Source: Fusibacter ferrireducens
GTDB lineage: Bacteria; Bacillota; Clostridia; Peptostreptococcales; Acidaminobacteraceae
Reading direction: 5' to 3'
NCBI RefSeq assembly: GCF_015352425.1
Contig: NZ_JADKNH010000016.1
Location: forward strand, 37,125 to 101,124
DNA: 64,000 bases
The position numbers and the translations under genes were made by a program. Below the pieces are notes generated by a model. The model was not told the origin of the DNA. It searched no databases and saw only the letters and a list, made by a program, of their open reading frames with translations. Below, piece after piece: positions 35,929 to 43,547 of the stretch. Position 1 is the stretch's first letter. Every line of letters begins with the position of its first letter.

Positions 35929-36603
35929 ATGAGCGTAAATTTTGATAAGTTAGAAATTAGAAATTATAAGCCTTTAGGAGAAGTTGTTTTTGAATATTTG
36001 AGGAATGCAATCTTAAGTGGTGAATTGAAACCTGGTGAACGGTTAATGGAAGTTACCATTGCAGAACAGCTTGGGGTGAGTAGAACGCCTGTAAGAGAGG
36101 CAATAAGAAAGCTTGAAAAAGAGAGTTTTGTCATTATGATTCCTAGAAAAGGCGCATATGTTGCAGATTTAACCAAGAATGATATCCTTGAAGTGTTGGA
36201 GATTCGTAAAGAACTTGAAGGATTTGCCGCAGCATTAAGTGCTGAACGCATGAATGAAGTGGAAAAAGAGCAGCTTGGAAAAATTGTTGAAGATTTTAAT
36301 GAGTGTTTAATAAGTATGGATAAAAAACGCATGATAGAATGTGACAACGAATTTCACTCATTTATCTTTAATGGCAGTAAAAATCAAAGATTAATCAATA
36401 TCATTTTTGACTTACACGATCAGTTCCAAAGATTTAGATTGATTTATTTTAATGAATTTACGAACTATCAAGAAATTCAAGTGTCTCATAGTAAGATATA
36501 TGATGCTATTCTGAACAAAAATCCAAAGGAAGCAAGAGAAGAAGCTGAAAACCATGTTGAAAGTATCCGAGAACTTGTCAATAGATGGATAACGGAAGTA
36601 TAA
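35929..36603 (+). CDS. GntR-family regulator (FadR/FCD subgroup)
   Basis: A 224-residue regulator with an N-terminal winged helix (LGEVVFEYLRNAILSGELKPGERLMEVTIAEQLGVSRT..., split here for reading) and an all-helical FCD ligand domain (about 95-220) with the metal/ligand His residues EFHSFIFNGS and NHVES. FCD regulators sense small organic acids. The ATG at 35929 is set by GGAGGGG. Its target is not evident; it may be cotranscribed with ispE and DUF1934. Confidence 0.88.
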   Translation: MSVNFDKLEIRNYKPLGEVVFEYLRNAILSGELKPGERLMEVTIAEQLGVSRTPVREAIRKLEKESFVIMIPRKGAYVADLTKNDILEVLEIRKELEGFAAALSAERMNEVEKEQLGKIVEDFNECLISMDKKRMIECDNEFHSFIFNGSKNQRLINIIFDLHDQFQRFRLIYFNEFTNYQEIQVSHSKIYDAILNKNPKEAREEAENHVESIRELVNRWITEV

Positions 36604-36606
36604 AAG

Positions 36607-37020
36607 ATGACAGAAATTTCAATTAAAGTCAGTAGTAAAATTACAAACAGTCGTGGAGAAACAGAAGAGATTACACTTTATGCAAATTCAAAGCTTCAAA
36701 CCAAAGATGGCAACCGGTATCTGATATATGAAGAGTCTGAAATCACTGGTATGGAAGGCACGAGAACCGCGTTGAAGTATGACGGAACGCATCTTACGAT
36801 TAAACGATTTGGCACTGTAAATAGTAATCTTAGAATTTCACCTGAAGCAACCCATGAAAACCATTATAGAACACCTTATGGCATTTTTACAATGATCACA
36901 AAAGGGAACTTGATAAGTTGGCAGGATACGCCGCTTGAAGTTGATATTGATTATGATCTTGAGATTGTTGGAAATGATGACAAGACACGTGTCATCATAG
37001 AAATTAGAGAAAATCAATAA
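36607..37020 (+). CDS. DUF1934 (YwiB-like) small beta-barrel protein
   Basis: A 137-residue protein of mostly beta-strand character with the DUF1934 pattern YLIYEES...GMEGTRTALKYDG and ...RTPYGIFTMITKG. The fold is a calycin-like barrel; function is unknown. It starts 3 bp after the GntR stop and is followed 16 bp later by a GGDEF-like gene. Confidence 0.8.
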   Translation: MTEISIKVSSKITNSRGETEEITLYANSKLQTKDGNRYLIYEESEITGMEGTRTALKYDGTHLTIKRFGTVNSNLRISPEATHENHYRTPYGIFTMITKGNLISWQDTPLEVDIDYDLEIVGNDDKTRVIIEIRENQ

Positions 37021-37036
37021 GAAGGGACGCTTTCCC

Positions 37037-37753
37037 ATGAATGATAATAAAAAGCAATTGGACCAGCAAACGCTGCTTATTATAAGATTGATTCTTGTGA
37101 GTTTGAGTGCAGCGATAGTGCCAACGCTTTTGGTGATGAGCATTGGGGCAACCACATTTTTACAACTCTATCTCATTGAATTTATTTTTACGATGACGAT
37201 TACATCCATAGGTTTACAAAATTATCTTAAATTTAAAATGCGCACAAAAAATGAAGTCAAAGCCATGGTTAAGAATGAAAAAATCATCAATGGAGAATTG
37301 ATTTTGATCAACAATGAGGAAAAACTAAAAAATGTTTTATCTCTTGAAATTGAGCGCATTCAAGCACTTAACAAAGAGTCTGCTGTCATCTTTTTTGATG
37401 TGGATGATTTGGGCGTAATCAATAAAAAGTACGGTTATGATTTTGGAGATATGGTCCTTGTTGAGCTTATAAAGCTCACGAAGACCCTGATTACCAATAA
37501 AGAGCAACTTGCGAGAATTAAAGGAGACACATTTGCACTCATATTACCGAATCAATCGGTTAAAGATGCCTACAAGTTGGCGGAACGTCTCAAAACAGCT
37601 GTTGAGAAGACGAGCTTTGGAGATGTGGGGCGCTTGACTTGCAGATTCGCTGTGGTATCTATATCTGATATTAGATCTGAAGATAAAATTTTAAATATAG
37701 CCTATGAAAAACTCATTTTAGCAAAAGAGTATGGAAAAGGTGTTATTGTATAA
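37037..37753 (+). CDS. Membrane protein with degenerate GGDEF domain
   Basis: A 238-residue protein with two N-terminal membrane helices (about 14-55) and a GGDEF-like domain (about 100-238). The fold blocks are clear (VIFFDVDDLGVINKKYGYDFGDMVLVEL), but the signature GGDEF reads KGDTF in RIKGDTFALILP. It is therefore unlikely to make c-di-GMP; it might bind GTP or act as a receptor. Last gene of the ispE run, closed by a terminator. Confidence 0.75.
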   Translation: MNDNKKQLDQQTLLIIRLILVSLSAAIVPTLLVMSIGATTFLQLYLIEFIFTMTITSIGLQNYLKFKMRTKNEVKAMVKNEKIINGELILINNEEKLKNVLSLEIERIQALNKESAVIFFDVDDLGVINKKYGYDFGDMVLVELIKLTKTLITNKEQLARIKGDTFALILPNQSVKDAYKLAERLKTAVEKTSFGDVGRLTCRFAVVSISDIRSEDKILNIAYEKLILAKEYGKGVIV

Positions 37754-37796
37754 CGCTTAAAATTCGGCAAAAAGCCCGAAATTCGGCGTTTTTTTC
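37753..37796 (+). terminator. Rho-independent terminator
   Basis: ACGC...AATTCGG pairs with CCGAAATT...GCGT and is followed by six T. Confidence 0.75.
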
Positions 37797-37817
37797 AAAT
37801 TTAGATGAGGAGGCGAC

Positions 37818-39275
37818 ATGAGTACTTTTTTAACGGAAGCTCAAGCTAAATTTTTACTCAATTACATCAGTGATGGTATTCAGATCGTCAATAGCGATGG
37901 TATTTTAATTTATTGTAATAGGCAAGCAGCAATGCTCGATGACATCAACATTTCCGAGTCTATCGGTAAACATATCACAGAAGTCTATCCATCTCTGATT
38001 CATGAAGAATCCACACTTCTAGATGTTATTGAATCCAGGGAAATGATTTTAAATAGAGATCAAACTTATAGGACTTATAGAGGTAAACTGGTTACAACTA
38101 TAAACTCAACATTGCCCATTTTGGATCGCGGTGAAATTAAGGGTGCTGTTGAGATATCCAAAAATATTACTGAGTATAAAGAGTTATCTGAGCGCTATTT
38201 AGACCTTCAAAGTCAAGTTAGAGAACATGATGGTGGATCAAGATCTTCAAAGGCCTCAAAACACTATTATAATTTTGAAGACATTATAACGGATAATGCG
38301 GAATTCAACCGTGTTAAAACCATTGCAATGAAAGCTGCTAGAACGGATATCCCAGTGCTTATTTACGGTGAGACCGGTACTGGTAAGGAGCTTTTAACTC
38401 AAGCAATTCACAATAGTAGTAAGCGCAGAAGTAAACATTTTATCGCTCAGAACTGTGCGGCATTACCCTCAACTTTGCTTGAAGGTATACTTTTTGGAAC
38501 AACAAAAGGTGGATTTACAGGGGCTGTTGATCGACAAGGACTATTTGAACTCGCAGATGGCGGCACGCTGTTTCTGGACGAAATCAATTCCATGCCCGTT
38601 GAATTGCAAGCAAAGCTCTTGAGGGTTCTCCAAGATGGTAAACTCAGGAGAATTGGAGATTCCAAAGAAATATATGTAGATGTTAGAATTATTGCAGCTT
38701 GTAATATTGATCCGAACATTGCACTGGAAAAGGGTTTAATCCGACGGGACCTATATTATCGCCTAAACACCGTAACGCTTTGGATTCCAAAGCTTTCAGA
38801 TCGAAAAGAAGATATTCCTCTCCTGACAAAGTATTTTATCAGCAAGTATAATAATAAACTCTATCGAAACATTCAAGGGGTTTCTAAAGAAGTGGAAAAA
38901 CTCTTCCTAAATTATAATTGGGAAGGTAATGTTAGAGAGCTTGAACATGTGATTGAAGGTGCTATCAATTTTGTTGAAACCACAGAAATTGGCCTGATGG
39001 ATTTGCCACCTAATTTGAGGCGATTCTCGAGTCTAAATGGTGTGCATTTGGATCACTCAAATGAACTGGAGCACTCCATTTTGTCGATGTTTGGCAGCGA
39101 TAATCGTGAAATAAAAGACCTTAAATCCATTTTAGATGATATAGAAAAAGTGACCATTCAACACGCTCTCAGAAAGTGTGGCGGCAATGTGACGAAGGCG
39201 TCTAAGCAACTGGGAGTACCTCGACAGACCTTGCAGTACAAATTAAAAAAATATGATTTAGAAACAATAGAATGA
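37818..39275 (+). CDS. Sigma-54-dependent activator, probable regulator of lysine fermentation
   Basis: A 485-residue enhancer-binding protein: PAS sensor (about 8-115), AAA+ domain with Walker A GETGTGKE (184-191) and Walker B-region ADGGTLFLDEINSM, and a Fis-type helix-turn-helix at the end (VTKASKQLGVPRQTLQYKLKKY). The sigma-54-contact loop usually GAFTGA reads GGFTGA (231-236). It lies directly upstream of kdd, whose promoter is a -24/-12 site, so local control of lysine fermentation is a strong inference. AGGAGG ribosome binding site. Confidence 0.9.
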   Translation: MSTFLTEAQAKFLLNYISDGIQIVNSDGILIYCNRQAAMLDDINISESIGKHITEVYPSLIHEESTLLDVIESREMILNRDQTYRTYRGKLVTTINSTLPILDRGEIKGAVEISKNITEYKELSERYLDLQSQVREHDGGSRSSKASKHYYNFEDIITDNAEFNRVKTIAMKAARTDIPVLIYGETGTGKELLTQAIHNSSKRRSKHFIAQNCAALPSTLLEGILFGTTKGGFTGAVDRQGLFELADGGTLFLDEINSMPVELQAKLLRVLQDGKLRRIGDSKEIYVDVRIIAACNIDPNIALEKGLIRRDLYYRLNTVTLWIPKLSDRKEDIPLLTKYFISKYNNKLYRNIQGVSKEVEKLFLNYNWEGNVRELEHVIEGAINFVETTEIGLMDLPPNLRRFSSLNGVHLDHSNELEHSILSMFGSDNREIKDLKSILDDIEKVTIQHALRKCGGNVTKASKQLGVPRQTLQYKLKKYDLETIE

Positions 39276-39294
39276 AGTTGTTCATAAAATATTT

Positions 39295-39318
39295 CGCCCA
39301 ATTTTGGGCGTTTTTTTT
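39295..39318 (+). terminator. Rho-independent terminator after the activator gene
   Basis: CGCCCAA (39295-39301) pairs with TTGGGCG (39304-39310), then eight T. Confidence 0.9.
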
Positions 39319-39340
39319 ATTTAGACCTGTTCCACATTTG

Positions 39341-39368
39341 AAATTGCAGTTATAAAAGCGTGCAATTT
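39341..39368. promoter_or_regulatory. Possible upstream activator site (enhancer)
   Basis: Inverted repeat AAATTGCA-N12-TGCAATTT, about 115-140 bp before the -24 box. Position and symmetry fit binding of the adjacent sigma-54 activator. Confidence 0.5.
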
Positions 39369-39482
39369 GATGATTTTAAAAAGCTATGATATGATGACGA
39401 CAGGGCAAGTATATAGCATTTTCAATATATCTAAGGAATGAGCGCTATCCAATTGATTTTTCGTGATAAGAATTTAACAGTT

Positions 39483-39498
39483 TGGCATAGCTCTTGCG
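39483..39498 (+). promoter_or_regulatory. Sigma-54 (-24/-12) promoter of the lysine-fermentation operon
   Basis: TGGCAT (39483-39488), then TTGCG (39494-39498), with GG and GC separated by exactly 10 bp. It lies about 48 bp before kdd and just after the activator gene. Confidence 0.9.
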
Positions 39499-39545
39499 TC
39501 TTCAATTAAAGGATTATTAAACTGTATTTAGGGGAGGCTCGTATA

Positions 39546-40583
39546 ATGAAAAAAGGATCTAAATTCGGAACGCACAGAGTAATTGAACCAAAAGGGATTT
39601 TACCACAACCTGCTAAAGTTATTTCCAATGATATGCAAATTTTTGATAACGAGATTTTAATTGATGTTCAAACGCTAAATATCGATTCGGCATCATTTAC
39701 ACAAATAAAGGAACAAGCTGGTGGAGATGAAGCTAAAATCAAAGAAATCATGCTTGGTATTGTCAAATCATTTGGAAAACATAAGAATCCAGTGACCGGA
39801 TCTGGTGGGATGCTCATAGGCACAGTCGCTGAAATAGGACCAGCGCTTGAAGGTAAAACAGATCTCAAAGTGGGCGATAAAATAGCGACACTTGTCTCGC
39901 TGTCATTGACACCACTTGTAATAGAAGAAATTCTCGAAATTCGAATCGATATAGATCAAGTGGATATAAAAGGTAAGGCAATCTTATTTGAAAGTGGCAT
40001 CTATGCTAAGATCCCAACGGATATTCCTGAAAATTTAGCCTTATCTGTTCTCGATGTTGCTGGAGCTCCAGCTCAGACTGCTAAACTCGTAAAACCAGGT
40101 GATACGGTTCTCGTCATCGGTGGTGCTGGTAAATCGGGAATGCTTTGCCTATATGAAGCGAAAAAACGTGCAGGGGTCACAGGTAAAGTTATTTGTTTAC
40201 AACATTCGGATAGCGCTAGAGATAGAATTATGGATGCTCATCTTGCAGATCACTATATTACGGCGGATGCAACAGATGCAGTTGATGTTTTGGGTAAAGT
40301 TGAAGCGGTGACAAACGGTGAAATGTGTGATATCGTCATCAATTGTGTAAATGTAGAAAATACCGAAATGTCATCTATTTTAGCAACTAAAGATGATGGT
40401 CTCGTGTATTTCTTTAGTATGGCAACAAGTTTTACAAAGGCTGCTCTTGGTGCTGAGGGTGTGGGCAAGGATGTTCAAATGATCGTTGGCAATGGCTACA
40501 CCAAAGGTCACGCTGAAATCACGCTTCAGATTATGAGAGAAAGTGAGACGCTTAGAAAGATTTATGAAGACTTGTATGCGTAA
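39546..40583 (+). CDS. kdd: L-erythro-3,5-diaminohexanoate dehydrogenase
   Basis: A 345-residue NAD-dependent enzyme of anaerobic lysine fermentation. It oxidatively deaminates 3,5-diaminohexanoate to 5-amino-3-oxohexanoate. It begins KFGTHRVIEPKGILPQPA, a hallmark of Kdd, and has the dinucleotide-binding VLVIGGAGKSGMLCLYEAKK (about 190-209). It is the first gene after the sigma-54 promoter and sits upstream of kamA. The stop codon lies inside the left arm of a fold-back element (40575-40592). kce and kal, needed for the later steps, are not in the window. Confidence 0.93.
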   Translation: MKKGSKFGTHRVIEPKGILPQPAKVISNDMQIFDNEILIDVQTLNIDSASFTQIKEQAGGDEAKIKEIMLGIVKSFGKHKNPVTGSGGMLIGTVAEIGPALEGKTDLKVGDKIATLVSLSLTPLVIEEILEIRIDIDQVDIKGKAILFESGIYAKIPTDIPENLALSVLDVAGAPAQTAKLVKPGDTVLVIGGAGKSGMLCLYEAKKRAGVTGKVICLQHSDSARDRIMDAHLADHYITADATDAVDVLGKVEAVTNGEMCDIVINCVNVENTEMSSILATKDDGLVYFFSMATSFTKAALGAEGVGKDVQMIVGNGYTKGHAEITLQIMRESETLRKIYEDLYA

Positions 40584-40664
40584 GTAATTCTGCACGCTTT
40601 CGGGCAAGAAGTCCTCGGCGGTGCCTGCGGATTGCCCTGCATCGCACAGAATTACTAACGCATA
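40575..40664. repeat. Fold-back element (copy A) overlapping the end of kdd
   Basis: The arms TATGCGTAAGTAATTCTG (40575-40592) and CAGAATTACTAACGCATA (40647-40664) are complementary with one mismatch. The core is GGGCAA-GAAG-TCC-TC-GGC-GGT-GCC-TGC-GGA-TTGCCC (40602-40637). The left arm includes the last codons and stop of kdd. Confidence 0.75.
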
Positions 40665-40713
40665 CGGCATGATGTTAAATTTTGCTTGTGCTTGGGATGA
40701 GGGGGACTTTTGG

Positions 40714-40772
40714 ATGAACAAGACCTCGGCGGTGCCTGCGGATTGCACCTCTGAATCACTTCACATGTTCAT
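40714..40772. repeat. Fold-back element, degenerate copy (A2)
   Basis: The core CAAGACC-TC-GGC-GGT-GCC-TGC-GGATTG (40718-40745) matches the other copies. The outer stem is short: ATGAACA (40714-40720) with TGTTCAT (40766-40772). Confidence 0.6.
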
Positions 40773-40815
40773 GTACGAATAAGGGCATAAATTATCTGGC
40801 GCTTGAAATTGACGG

Positions 40816-40893
40816 CTAAATGATTATATACGCTTTCGGGCAAGAGTCCTCGGCTAGCCTGCGGATTGCCCTACAGAGCACATAATCATTTAG
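40816..40893. repeat. Fold-back element (copy B)
   Basis: Perfect 12-bp arms CTAAATGATTAT (40816-40827) and ATAATCATTTAG (40882-40893). The core GGGCAA-GAG-TCC-TC-GGC-TA-GCC-TGC-GGA-TTGCCC is at 40838-40871. The flank CGCTTTC is shared with copy A. Confidence 0.75.
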
Positions 40894-41021
40894 ACACAAT
40901 TACAGATGATCAACGTACTGTTTTTAAATCAGTACAAGTATTATGGTATTGAAAAATGATATGACGGTCATTTTGAATAAAATTGTAAGTTAAAGCGGTT
41001 TACCATTTGATATAAAAATGA

Positions 41022-41086
41022 TGTATTCATCTGGAGGTACAATCCGCAGGCAAAGCCGAGGACTCTTGTACCGAAAGATGAATACA
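41022..41086. repeat. Fold-back element (copy C), inverted orientation
   Basis: Perfect 11-bp arms TGTATTCATCT (41022-41032) and AGATGAATACA (41076-41086). On the minus strand the core is GGTACAA-GAG-TCC-TC-GGC-TTT-GCC-TGC-GGA-TTGTACC. The basal pair block GGTAC/GTACC replaces the GGGC/GCCC of copies A and B, a compensated change. Confidence 0.75.
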
Positions 41087-41142
41087 GCGTTTTGAATCTC
41101 ATAAAACCGTTTCAAACGTATTTAAAAAAGGGAGTTAATAAC

Positions 41143-42402
41143 ATGAGAAATTACAAAGAAATTGAATTGTGGAAAAATGTGACTCAAGCAGAATGGGATT
41201 CTTGGGAGTGGCAGGTAAGAAACAGAATTACGACTTTAGAAGATCTCAAAAAAGTGGTTACTTTAACTTCAAAAGAAGAAGAAGGCGTGGTTAAAACGCT
41301 TGAAATATTGAGAATGGGCATTACACCTTATTATGCGCTTTTAATGGATAAAGAAGATCCTAAATGTCCTGTGAGAATGCAGGCAGTGCCTACGATTAAC
41401 GAAACTTTCCAATGTTCTGCGGATATGGATGATCCGCTTCATGAAGATGGAGACTCACCCGTTCCGGGATTAACGCACAGATATCCAGATCGTTGTCTTT
41501 TCCTTGTAACAGACATGTGTTCAATGTACTGTAGACACTGCACAAGAAGACGTTTTGCAGGTCATAATGATGCTGCAGTGGGCACGGATAAAATCGATGC
41601 GGCGATTGAATATATTAAAAATACCCCTGTTATTAGAGATGTTCTCTTATCAGGTGGCGATGCACTTTTAATTTCAGATGAAAAACTCGAGTACATCATC
41701 AGCAGATTGAGAGCGATTCCTCATGTGGAAATCATCAGAATTGGATCGAGAACACCGGTGGTTTGTCCTCAAAGAATCACGCCAGAACTCGTCAATATGC
41801 TTAAAAAATATCACCCAATTTGGTTAAATACGCATTTCAATCATTCCAAAGAAGTGACCCCTGAAGCTAAAAAAGCGTGTGCTTTAATGGCAGATGCTGG
41901 GATTCCACTGGGAAATCAATCTGTACTTCTAAGAGGCATCAATGACAGCGTACACGTTATGAGAGACCTTGTACACAATCTTGTAATGATGCGTGTCAGA
42001 CCTTACTACATCTATCAATGTGACCTTTCTATGGGTATCGAGCACTTTAGAACGCCTGTATCAAAGGGTATCGAAATCATTGAAGGTTTACGCGGTCACA
42101 CTTCTGGATACTGCGTGCCAACCTTTGTAGTGGATGCACCAGGTGGTGGCGGCAAAATTCCGGTAATGCCACAATATATGATTTCACAGTCTCCAGAGCG
42201 AGTCATTCTCAGAAATTATGAAGGTGTCATCACAACTTACGTGCAACCCAATCCTTATGATTATGAAAAAGAAGGCGCCTTTGAAACTGAAGCGCAAAAA
42301 AATCATAAATTATTTGGTGTTGGTGGTCTTTTACAAGGCAACCGCGTGAGTATTGAACTCAAGGAACTCGAGAGAGCAAAGAGGACACATCACGAAGAGT
42401 AA
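41143..42402 (+). CDS. kamA: L-lysine 2,3-aminomutase
   Basis: A 419-residue radical-SAM, PLP-dependent enzyme converting L-lysine to L-beta-lysine, the first step of lysine fermentation. The 4Fe-4S cysteines are C126, C130 and C133 (CSMYCRHC). The PLP lysine is K338 in PGGGGKIP, and the substrate carboxylate and amine ligands D294 and D331 are present. All are offset by one from the Clostridium subterminale enzyme (416 residues). The ATG at 41143 has AAGGGAG upstream; an earlier in-frame start (41092) lies beside copy C of the fold-back family. A 560-bp gap with four repeats separates it from kdd. Confidence 0.97.
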   Translation: MRNYKEIELWKNVTQAEWDSWEWQVRNRITTLEDLKKVVTLTSKEEEGVVKTLEILRMGITPYYALLMDKEDPKCPVRMQAVPTINETFQCSADMDDPLHEDGDSPVPGLTHRYPDRCLFLVTDMCSMYCRHCTRRRFAGHNDAAVGTDKIDAAIEYIKNTPVIRDVLLSGGDALLISDEKLEYIISRLRAIPHVEIIRIGSRTPVVCPQRITPELVNMLKKYHPIWLNTHFNHSKEVTPEAKKACALMADAGIPLGNQSVLLRGINDSVHVMRDLVHNLVMMRVRPYYIYQCDLSMGIEHFRTPVSKGIEIIEGLRGHTSGYCVPTFVVDAPGGGGKIPVMPQYMISQSPERVILRNYEGVITTYVQPNPYDYEKEGAFETEAQKNHKLFGVGGLLQGNRVSIELKELERAKRTHHEE

Positions 42403-42509
42403 GCAAGTCATTACTTGAAATACGAGGTATTCTAATTTGGGGTGTCAATATAGAACTTGCATATATCAAATTTACTAAAATTTAAGGGAATGACATCGGA
42501 GGATTGGCC

Positions 42510-43535
42510 ATGATAAAACTATTTGAAAATGAATATAAGATTTTTTCAATTGTAGGCATGGCAAAAAATGCGGGCAAAACGGTTACACTGAACTATCTCA
42601 TTGAACTTGCTAGTGAAAATCATATACGATTGGGACTCACTTCTATAGGGAGAGATGGTGAGCGTCAAGATATCGTAACGCGAACGGAAAAACCCATGAT
42701 TTTTATTACAAAAGGGACACTGATAGCCACTGCAGAGATGCTATTTAATCTGTCTGAGGTAAAACTGGAGATAGTGGAAGTGACAGCATATGATACTTCA
42801 ATGGGCAAAATCATCATCGGTCGGGCATTAAATGATGGTTATGTTCAGCTCGGAGGTCCAACGACAAATCAAACGGTTAGAAAAGTTTCGGAAAAAATGA
42901 TCACATGGGGTGCTGACAGGGTATTGGTAGATGGTGCGCTTGATAGAGCATCATCTGCCTCTCCTGCCATTACAGATGCTTGTATCTTGTCCACAGGCGC
43001 TGTGCTCAGCAGAGATATGAACAAGGCCATAGAGCAAACGGTTCATAGGGCAAATCTCTTTAAACTAGAGGGGCTAAAAGATGAGGCTGTCATGGACTTA
43101 TGGGATGAGACAGGGGAGGCAAAGGGCGTTTATATTCTAGATGGCACTTTGAGGGTATCGCCTTTAAACATGCTGAAAACTGCCTTACTATCTGGAAGAA
43201 CCATAGGGACACATTTAACAGAGAATAGCCAGTACGTCTTCATAAAGGGTGCATTGGTTGCCAAAACATTGAAAGACATATTGGAATCATCGCCTTATGC
43301 AAGACAAGTGACTTATGTTGTGGGAGATGCGACGAAAATTTTTATAGAACAGAGGGAGTGGAATTACTTCATGCGTGTAGGCGTCACCATTAAAGTGCGC
43401 TATGAAATCAATTTGATGGCACTCACTGTAAATCCCTATGCCCCATCGGGCTATTTTTATGATTCTGACTGTTTTAGAGGGAGACTCTCTGAGGCGTTGA
43501 AAGACCTAGTGATCGTGGATGTCATGACGTTATAG
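42510..43535 (+). CDS. kamB: KamB, P-loop protein of the lysine aminomutase cluster
   Basis: A 341-residue protein with an N-terminal P-loop (SIVGMAKNAGKTVTLNYLIE; GMAKNAGKT, about 14-22) and a later VDGALDRASSASPAITDACILSTGA segment. It occupies the kamB position seen in lysine-fermenting anaerobes such as Fusobacterium nucleatum, between kamA and the MutS-like kamC. Its activity is not established. A role with KamC in maturing or reactivating the B12-dependent lysine 5,6-aminomutase is inference from neighbourhood. ATG 42510 follows CGGAGG; the TTG two codons earlier is less likely. Confidence 0.8.
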   Translation: MIKLFENEYKIFSIVGMAKNAGKTVTLNYLIELASENHIRLGLTSIGRDGERQDIVTRTEKPMIFITKGTLIATAEMLFNLSEVKLEIVEVTAYDTSMGKIIIGRALNDGYVQLGGPTTNQTVRKVSEKMITWGADRVLVDGALDRASSASPAITDACILSTGAVLSRDMNKAIEQTVHRANLFKLEGLKDEAVMDLWDETGEAKGVYILDGTLRVSPLNMLKTALLSGRTIGTHLTENSQYVFIKGALVAKTLKDILESSPYARQVTYVVGDATKIFIEQREWNYFMRVGVTIKVRYEINLMALTVNPYAPSGYFYDSDCFRGRLSEALKDLVIVDVMTL

Positions 43536-43547
43536 AGGAGAAAGAGT

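Noticed and set aside
39319..39545. Cobalamin riboswitch before the B12-dependent kam genes
   Set aside because: No B12-box or long structured leader is seen; the region is explained by a terminator, an inverted repeat and a sigma-54 promoter.
40575..41086. Integron attC sites or a CRISPR array
   Set aside because: The repeats have paired arms that differ from copy to copy, no RYYYAAC/GTTRRRY boxes, irregular spacing and mixed orientation; there are no spacers of equal length and no cas or integrase genes.
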